From Saprospiraceae bacterium (GTDB lineage: Bacteria; Bacteroidota; Bacteroidia; Chitinophagales; Saprospiraceae), in the NCBI GenBank assembly GCA_004297645.1, contig SCUG01000404.1:1-11799 (forward strand): a stretch of 11,799 nt of DNA. The letters run 5' to 3'. Below are positions 7,404 to 11,799 of this stretch, piece after piece. The notes under the pieces were generated by a model. It worked only from the letters and a program-made list of their open reading frames with translations. It did no database searches and was not told the DNA's origin. Every line of letters starts with the position of its first letter. Position 1 is the stretch's first letter. The translations under genes were made by a program, and so were the position numbers.

Positions 7404-7952
7404 TTATTGTTTTGCAGCACCAGCAGGGGCAGCAGCAGCAGGGTCCGGTGTTACCTCACCCTTGATGTAAATGATACTTTGTGGGGGGTCGGTATTGGCG
7501 GTGATGGTCACCTGCTTCGTTTGAGCACCGCTTTTCCCCTTGCTGTCAAACTCGACAAGGATGGAACTGGAAGCACCCGGAGCAATCGGCTCTTTCGGCC
7601 ATTGAGGCACAGTGCAACCGCAACTGCCTTTGGCGTTGCTGATTACGAGTGGCTCTTTGCCTGTGTTGGTAAACTTGTATTCGTGACTGACTTTTTCCCC
7701 GGCTTTTACCTTTCCAAAGTTAAACTCGGTTTCAACGAATTTAGCAGTGGTAGTCGGTCCGGTAGGAGCAGTGGGCTGGGTGGCATTGGCAGTCGGTGCT
7801 AATTGACCTGGTGTAGCGGAAGTCTGAAGGCCACTGGCATCAGTTGTAGTTTGAACTGCCTGTTCTTTTGACGATTCCTGGTCGCTTTTGCAGCTTGCCA
7901 AAAAACCAACCATAAGAAGAGCGAGAAATCCAATTTTAATTTGCTTCAACAT
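7404..7952 (-). CDS. DUF1573-domain lipoprotein
   Basis: This 182-residue lipoprotein starts at ATG 7952. The frame is open further upstream to 8153, but residues there look non-coding, while MLKQIKIGFLALLMVGFLASC is a clean lipoprotein signal with lipidated Cys21. Residues after Cys21 read KSDQES, charged and acidic, resembling the surface-export signals described in some Bacteroidota. Residues 30-70 are a Thr/Ala/Pro/Gln linker. Residues 71-167 are a DUF1573 (PF07610) Ig-like domain with the hallmark GSCGCTVP (109-116) and the FNFGKV(K)xGEKVSHEYKFTNTG opening. The C-terminus is alanine-rich (171-180). The biochemical role of DUF1573 is not established; such proteins are usually secreted or outer-membrane attached. 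A strong terminator follows, so it is probably monocistronic or the end of a unit with the upstream lipoprotein. Confidence 0.88.
   Translation of the reverse strand: MLKQIKIGFLALLMVGFLASCKSDQESSKEQAVQTTTDASGLQTSATPGQLAPTANATQPTAPTGPTTTAKFVETEFNFGKVKAGEKVSHEYKFTNTGKEPLVISNAKGSCGCTVPQWPKEPIAPGASSSILVEFDSKGKSGAQTKQVTITANTDPPQSIIYIKGEVTPDPAAAAPAGAAKQ
7414..7441. repeat. GCA/TGC triplet-rich tract at the 3' end of the DUF1573 gene
   Basis: A short tract of CAG/GCA triplets, interrupted by CCAGCAGGG, encodes the Ala-Pro-Gly tail of the DUF1573 protein on the minus strand. In-frame slippage here would only change the number of alanines. Confidence 0.5.
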
Positions 7953-8005
7953 CTTAATTAGTTTTAATGATGAGATGGAATTTGTGGTGTTCGAAAAACA
8001 AGGAA

Positions 8006-8059
8006 CAAATTTACAACTTTTTATTAAAGTGTTATCCGGTATTTGGATATGCAAAGTTA
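8006..8059 (-). promoter_or_regulatory. Candidate Bacteroidota -7 boxes for the DUF1573 gene
   Basis: Two exact matches to TAnnTTTG occur on the minus strand upstream of the ATG at 7952: TAAATTTG at 8013-8006 and TAACTTTG at 8059-8052. The second has a TTTG at 8078-8075, 15 bases upstream, shorter than the usual 19-20 base spacing; the first has no good -33 element. One of them probably drives the gene, giving a leader of roughly 45-95 bases, but the pattern alone cannot decide which. Confidence 0.35.
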
Positions 8060-8123
8060 TGCCAAACCAGATGCAAAGTATCGCCATCCCCAATGTTTTG
8101 GCTGTTAATGGGATGTTAATCGA

Positions 8124-8156
8124 AGAATGGCTGCCTGCAAAGCAAACAGCCATTCT
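8124..8156 (-). terminator. Hairpin downstream of the 310-residue lipoprotein gene, possible terminator
   Basis: A perfect 10-bp inverted repeat, AGAATGGCTG (8124-8133) and CAGCCATTCT (8147-8156), with a 13-base loop, lies 24 bases beyond the minus-strand stop at 8181. After the stem on the minus strand the sequence is TCGATTAAC, so the T-run is poor. It may be a weak terminator or an mRNA 3'-end stabiliser that separates this gene from the DUF1573 gene. Confidence 0.5.
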
Positions 8157-8180
8157 AATTATCCCTTTAAAAAGAAGAGA

Positions 8181-9113
8181 TTAGTACTTGATAGAAATTT
8201 CGTAGTTGTCCGTATTGTCGCCCAAATCTGTAGTCTCGGTGATATTGTCCACCCTGATTAGATAATACTTAGTACCACCCTTATTTACCGCGAAGATGTC
8301 ACCCACCTGTACTTTAGCGCTGACGACAAAAGAACCCCATGTTGGCAAAGTTGCCGTAAAAGGTGAAGCGGCGTCAAACGCAGTAACAATTGCCGCTTTG
8401 GTATCCACGGTGCTGAAATTGAATTCGGGAAGGTTGTTGCCCACAAAACGGATTTCCGTACCGTTCATGCTACCGATTTGGCGGCGCCAGTTGTCGCCAG
8501 ACCCAGCCAGGGAATCTATGCCCATATCGCGCATTTCAGCCAGTAAATAAAAGTTGTTGGGGTCACCTACATGCGGTGCCGTACCTGTCGTGGTGCCATC
8601 GTCGAGGTCTATGCCTCCATGTCCAGCAGGGCCAGCTTGATTCCAAAGCACCCCGGAAATATTCATTTCGAGGGGTTCCAGGATGGTCAGGTCAAAATCA
8701 GCACTTCCCTTGAGGCCTTTTTCGTCGGCCACTTCGAAAGTATAAGTATGCTTTTCGTAGGCTTGATGGGCTTTGATGTTGATGTCCCATGTAAAGCCAT
8801 TTTCATTACCACCACTCAGGAGGAAGGGGTTGGCTGCGCCAGCTTGCCCCACGAATTCGAGCCTTGAAAGGTCGGAGATTTTGGTTCCGTCTTCTAAAAT
8901 TGTAAGTGTGCTTAGGGTATTGGTACCCTTCGTTACTTCGATGGTTACGCTTACGGTGCCGCCCAGTTCGCTAATGATATTACCAGGAGTGGGGCCTGTG
9001 ACAATTTGGACCAACGGGTTGAGGTCATTTCCGGTCGGATCGCTGTTACAGCCGGAATTCAAAATAGCAGTAGTGAGTAACAGACTTGAAAAAATCCAGA
9101 AGATATTCTTCAT
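8181..9113 (-). CDS. Lipoprotein of unknown function with an N-terminal Ig-like domain
   Basis: This 310-residue protein starts at ATG 9113, preceded by a very AT-rich stretch. The N-terminus is a lipoprotein signal (MKNIFWIFSSLLLTTAILNSGC) with predicted lipidated Cys22 followed by NSDPTGND. Residues about 33-146 form a beta-rich, Ig-like domain ending in YTFEVADEKGLKGSADFDLTI. Residues about 148-310 are a second part with GVLWNQ, a Gly/Asp-rich stretch (163-175), and GDIFAVNKGGTKYYLIRV near 271-288, ending in YEISIKY; endings of this style recur in Bacteroidota lipoproteins. I do not recognise a named family or any catalytic motif, so function is unknown beyond a likely periplasmic or surface anchor. 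It is transcribed divergently from pepT. Confidence 0.82.
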   Translation of the reverse strand: MKNIFWIFSSLLLTTAILNSGCNSDPTGNDLNPLVQIVTGPTPGNIISELGGTVSVTIEVTKGTNTLSTLTILEDGTKISDLSRLEFVGQAGAANPFLLSGGNENGFTWDINIKAHQAYEKHTYTFEVADEKGLKGSADFDLTILEPLEMNISGVLWNQAGPAGHGGIDLDDGTTTGTAPHVGDPNNFYLLAEMRDMGIDSLAGSGDNWRRQIGSMNGTEIRFVGNNLPEFNFSTVDTKAAIVTAFDAASPFTATLPTWGSFVVSAKVQVGDIFAVNKGGTKYYLIRVDNITETTDLGDNTDNYEISIKY

Positions 9114-9374
9114 GCTTAAAAAAATTTTAAAAAATTAAAAATATTGGTTGAAGGTGTCTGACCGTAGGATAATTACTACCTGAATGCAATTCAGACCGGC
9201 AGTAAGGAGTCAAACAACTTTGTGCCTTTGACTTAAGAAGTGCAACAGGGTCACTTAGGAAAATGTTTACCTGGCTTCGTAAATCAACAGCACAAAAAAT
9301 TCATCTGGGAAACGATGACATTGGTTGGAATGATGCTACCCGGTTTCATAAATAATCGTTAATTCGCTGCTCGG

Positions 9375-9404
9375 CTGTAATCGCCTATTTTCTCCTTAAT
9401 TTTG
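9375..9404 (+). promoter_or_regulatory. Candidate Bacteroidota promoter for pepT
   Basis: TAATTTTG at 9397-9404 is an exact match to the -7 consensus TAnnTTTG. Exactly 19 bases upstream is CTG at 9375-9377, a 2-of-3 match to the -33 TTG. Initiation a few bases downstream would leave a leader of about 165 bases before the pepT ATG. Confidence 0.45.
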
Positions 9405-9477
9405 CAAATTCTAATCAAAAAAATCGCAACTGCTCAGTGCCTGGAAGTTAGAGGAACCTGGAGTTTAATCTGTAAGA

Positions 9478-9517
9478 ACTGAGAGCATCTTAATCGTTTA
9501 GGTTCGAGTCTCTCAGT
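9478..9517 (+). repeat. 8-bp inverted repeat in the pepT leader, with tRNA T-loop-like string
   Basis: ACTGAGAG at 9478-9485 pairs perfectly with CTCTCAGT at 9510-9517. The 24-base loop includes GGTTCGAGTC (9501-9510), which looks like a tRNA T-arm, and the left side AGAGCATCT resembles the end of a D-arm. A second CTCAGT at 9433-9438 can pair with the same left arm (6 bp), so two exclusive foldings are possible. It is not an intact tRNA: there is no anticodon arm and no 7-bp acceptor stem. Confidence 0.4.
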
Positions 9518-9577
9518 ATACAACTACTGAATTTCAATGAATCTTCCATCCCTGAAAAGTTACTAAAAATTAAGAGT

Positions 9578-10825
9578 ATGAGTTTGAACATGAAACACTC
9601 CGTATTGAACCGTTTTCTAAGATACGCTGCCATAGACACTCAGTCCGACCCCACATCGCCCACATGCCCCTCGACGGAAAAGCAAAAAAATCTCGGCAAA
9701 GTGTTGGTCGAAGAGCTGCTTGCAATCGGTGTAGCCGATGCCCATCTTGATGAGCACGGCTATGTATATGCCACTATTCCGGCCAATTCCGGCAAAAAAG
9801 TACCCGTCCTTTGCTTTTGCTCTCACATGGATACTTCACCCGACTGTAGCGGTCAAAATGTAAAACCCATCATTCATAAGAATTACCAGGGTGGCGACAT
9901 CATACTGCCAGATGATGCAAGTCAAATCATTCGCATGGACAGCCATCCCGGCCTCGCATCCCAAATCGGCAAAGATGTTATCACAGCCAGTGGCACCACC
10001 CTGTTAGGTGCGGACAACAAGGCCGGCCTCGCCGCCATTATGGATGCCGCCGAATTTCTCATGAAGAATCAATCGGTAAAGCACGGAGCTATTCGCATTT
10101 TATTCACCCCTGACGAAGAAATCGGAAGGGGTGTGGACAAGTTGGACATTCAAAAATTGGGTGCTGACTTTGGTTACACGATTGATGGCGAGCAGGCTGG
10201 CTCCCTTGAAGATGAGACTTTCTCGGCAGATGCGCTAACCGTTGAAATCGAGGGTAAGAGTTCTCATCCCGGTTTTGCCAAAGGCAACATGGAAAGTGCA
10301 CTGAAAATAGCCGCAGAGATAGTCAGCGCATTGCCGAAAAATGGCCTTTCACCCGAAACAACAAGTGGCCGCCAGGGATTTGTTCACCCTGTGACCTTGA
10401 CGGGGATGGTGGAATCTGCCACCATTCAATTTATTATTCGCGATTTTACGGATGAAAAACTTGCGGCGCACGAAGAGGTTATTCAGTGCATCGTCGAAGA
10501 CGTAATGGCCAACTACCCAAGGTCGAAGGCCAAGGTGAATATCACGGAGCAATACCGCAACATGAAAAAAGTCCTCGATGCGAACCCTCAAGTGGCGAAT
10601 TACGCCATTGAAGCCATAAAAAGGGCTGGCCTCACACCCCACCAATCAAGTATAAGGGGCGGCACTGACGGGTCCAGACTTTCGTTCATGGGACTTCCCT
10701 GTCCCAATGTTTTCGCTGGTGAACATGCCTTCCACTCGCGGCAGGAATGGGTCTCGGTGCAGGATATGGAAAAAGCAGCGGAGACCATCGTCCACCTTTC
10801 CGCTATATGGGAAGAGCATTCATGA
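9578..10825 (+). CDS. pepT: Peptidase T (tripeptide aminopeptidase, M20B)
   Basis: This 415-residue cytosolic zinc enzyme removes the N-terminal residue from tripeptides, completing peptide breakdown. It aligns along its whole length with E. coli PepT (about 408 residues). Visible family signatures are RFLRYAAIDTQSDP (12-25), SHMDTSPDCSG (82-92) with metal ligand His83 and Asp85, GADNKAG (144-150) with the bridging Asp146, TPDEEIG (177-183) with catalytic Glu180 and ligand Glu181, the TIDG segment with Asp203, the dimerisation-domain HPGFAKG (230-236), IRGGTDGSRLSFMGLPCPN (359-377) and the last ligand His386 in EHAFHSRQEW. All expected metal and catalytic positions are present, so it should be active. 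ATG 9578 is chosen; ATG 9590 (residue 5) is also possible. No signal peptide is seen. The gene stands alone behind its own candidate promoter. Confidence 0.96.
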   Translation: MSLNMKHSVLNRFLRYAAIDTQSDPTSPTCPSTEKQKNLGKVLVEELLAIGVADAHLDEHGYVYATIPANSGKKVPVLCFCSHMDTSPDCSGQNVKPIIHKNYQGGDIILPDDASQIIRMDSHPGLASQIGKDVITASGTTLLGADNKAGLAAIMDAAEFLMKNQSVKHGAIRILFTPDEEIGRGVDKLDIQKLGADFGYTIDGEQAGSLEDETFSADALTVEIEGKSSHPGFAKGNMESALKIAAEIVSALPKNGLSPETTSGRQGFVHPVTLTGMVESATIQFIIRDFTDEKLAAHEEVIQCIVEDVMANYPRSKAKVNITEQYRNMKKVLDANPQVANYAIEAIKRAGLTPHQSSIRGGTDGSRLSFMGLPCPNVFAGEHAFHSRQEWVSVQDMEKAAETIVHLSAIWEEHS

Positions 10826-11049
10826 GCAGAAATCAATGCGACGGTTTTACCAGAAATATCTACTACTTAAGATGGCCCAAATAGAGTTTGCTCATCAATG
10901 GCAGTCTTAACAACATCGGCGCATTTTTTTTCTCACCTTTAGCACCAAAAATATCGTCTTCTTCACAACCAAGATTTATGCATCCCGTCAACTTTTCGGA
11001 ATAGCATAAGAAAGAAACCTGAAGACAAACCGCTAAAACGATTGAAGCA
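10826..11049. other. Intergenic region between pepT and the last lipoprotein gene
   Basis: No gene is supported here. A run of eight T at 10924-10931 follows GGCGCA, but I find no convincing stem directly before it, so a terminator is not called. No exact TAnnTTTG box is seen for the downstream gene. Confidence 0.4.
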
Positions 11050-11799
11050 ATGACCAACAAAACTATTTCAACCCTGCTGATTGCCCTTGCCGGCATTCTG
11101 CTGTTTTCCTGTGGCAACCCTGTTAAGCTGCTGGAGAAGGGCCGGTTTGATGAAGCTGTTTATTTGAGCGTAAAAAAATTATCGGGCAAGAAAAAGAAGA
11201 AAGTAAAGTATGTGCAAACCCTCGAGAATGCCTTTTCAAGAGCCACCTATGCCGATATGCGGAGTATCGAAACCCTGAAAAAAGAAGAGCGTGCTGAGAA
11301 TTGGGTTAAGATAAATGAAATACACCGCCGCATCCAACTCAGGCAGGAGGCCATCGAGCCGCTACTGCCACTGGTCGCAGAAAACGGCGTCAAGGCGAAT
11401 TTCCATTTTGTAAAAATCGAAGACCTCGAAATAGAGTCGAAAAAGAAAGCAGCTGAGTACTATTACCTGGAAGGCAAGAGAAAACTTGCATTGGCTGAAA
11501 ATGGAGACAAAACCGCCGCTCGTGAAGCTTACAACGAATTTGAAAATATCGGCCGGTATTACAAGGATTACCGGGACGAACGAATACTAATGGACAAAGC
11601 AATTGCCCTCGGCACGGTTTACGTTTTGTTCAAAATGGAAAACCATTCCGATGCGATTCTGCCTGGTGATTTCGAACGGGAATTGAAAAAAATGAGCGTC
11701 GCTGAGTTGGACAAAACCTGGAGAACAATACACTTGAATGCTGAGGCCGGCCTCGATTATGACTTCACCGTCACCATGCGGCTGCGGGAAATAGACTCC
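11050..11799 (+). CDS. Lipoprotein of unknown function, 5' part only
   Basis: This frame starts at ATG 11050 and stays open for 250 codons to the window edge. The N-terminus (MTNKTISTLLIALAGILLFSC) is a lipoprotein signal with predicted lipidated Cys21 followed by GNP. The rest is rich in Lys and Glu and mostly helical, with stretches such as LLEKGRFDEAVYLSVKKL (31-48) and YYYLEGKRKLALAENGD (137-153) followed by REAYNEFENI, which resemble TPR-like helix pairs. Near the edge the sequence (AEAGLDYDFTVTMRLREI) turns towards a beta-rich part, suggesting a second domain beyond the window. I do not recognise a named family. A role in envelope structure or complex assembly would fit TPR-like lipoproteins but is inference only. 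Confidence 0.82.
   Translation, partial: MTNKTISTLLIALAGILLFSCGNPVKLLEKGRFDEAVYLSVKKLSGKKKKKVKYVQTLENAFSRATYADMRSIETLKKEERAENWVKINEIHRRIQLRQEAIEPLLPLVAENGVKANFHFVKIEDLEIESKKKAAEYYYLEGKRKLALAENGDKTAAREAYNEFENIGRYYKDYRDERILMDKAIALGTVYVLFKMENHSDAILPGDFERELKKMSVAELDKTWRTIHLNAEAGLDYDFTVTMRLREIDS

Larger units (their letters stand above)
9114..9577. other. Divergent intergenic region of 464 bases between lipoprotein and pepT
   Basis: The half next to the lipoprotein gene is extremely AT-rich (9114-9145). A small palindrome CTGAAT-gca-ATTCAG lies at 9180-9194. A 30-codon plus-strand ORF (9263-9355, ATG preceded by AGGAAA) is present but has no supporting evidence. A candidate plus-strand promoter is at 9375-9404, and an inverted repeat with a tRNA-T-loop-like string lies at 9478-9517. 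No intact tRNA or larger gene is seen. Confidence 0.5.

Noticed and set aside
7953..8153. N-terminal extension of the DUF1573 protein
   Set aside because: It would place 67 non-conserved-looking residues before an intact lipoprotein signal and cover the likely promoter; ATG 7952 is preferred.
9440..9520. Intact tRNA gene
   Set aside because: Only a T-loop-like string and a D-arm-like fragment are present; there is no anticodon arm, no 7-bp acceptor stem and a poor T-stem.
10915..10935. Rho-independent terminator for pepT at the T8 run
   Set aside because: I could not find a stem immediately upstream of the T-run, so it is only a poly-T tract.

Overview
The window comes from a member of the Bacteroidota, most plausibly a Saprospiria/Chitinophagia-like environmental lineage. 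The evidence is a giant secreted protein built of SprB repeats and ending in a type IX secretion (T9SS) sorting domain, several lipoproteins of Bacteroidota style, a DUF1573 protein, and matches to the Bacteroidota -7 promoter box (TAnnTTTG) without strong Shine-Dalgarno sequences. The lineage is inferred from gene content only; no marker gene is present.

Layout. Positions 1-475 hold the 3' end of a plus-strand outer-membrane beta-barrel gene. After a 179-base gap comes a 1572-residue plus-strand surface protein (655-5373): signal peptide, 14 tandem SprB-type repeats each with a near-invariant pair of cysteines, an SdrD-B-like calcium-type domain, Ig/PKD-like domains and a T9SS C-terminal domain. 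It ends four bases from the end of a converging minus-strand operon. In that operon a UbiA-family prenyltransferase (7322-6459) precedes a fatty-acid-hydroxylase/sterol-desaturase family membrane di-iron protein (6442-5378). Upstream on the same strand are a DUF1573 lipoprotein (7952-7404), followed by a textbook intrinsic terminator, and an unrecognised 310-residue lipoprotein (9113-8181). A 464-base divergent intergenic region holds a candidate promoter and a leader with alternative hairpins. It precedes plus-strand pepT (9578-10825), a cytosolic tripeptidase. The window ends inside another lipoprotein gene (11050 onward), which runs off the edge.

How they work together. The region is mainly ordinary cell-envelope and housekeeping content. 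The SprB-repeat protein is probably an exported adhesin or gliding-type surface protein, using T9SS genes located elsewhere. The UbiA and hydroxylase genes are 16 bases apart and likely co-transcribed, suggesting a shared role in quinone or lipid modification. The other genes look like independent units. I see no mobile element, CRISPR array, rRNA, intact tRNA or defence system. The points most worth a second look are the cysteine-paired repeat array, the extra membrane segment inside the hydroxylase catalytic domain, the terminator that leaves almost no room for a promoter before ubiA, and the structured pepT leader.
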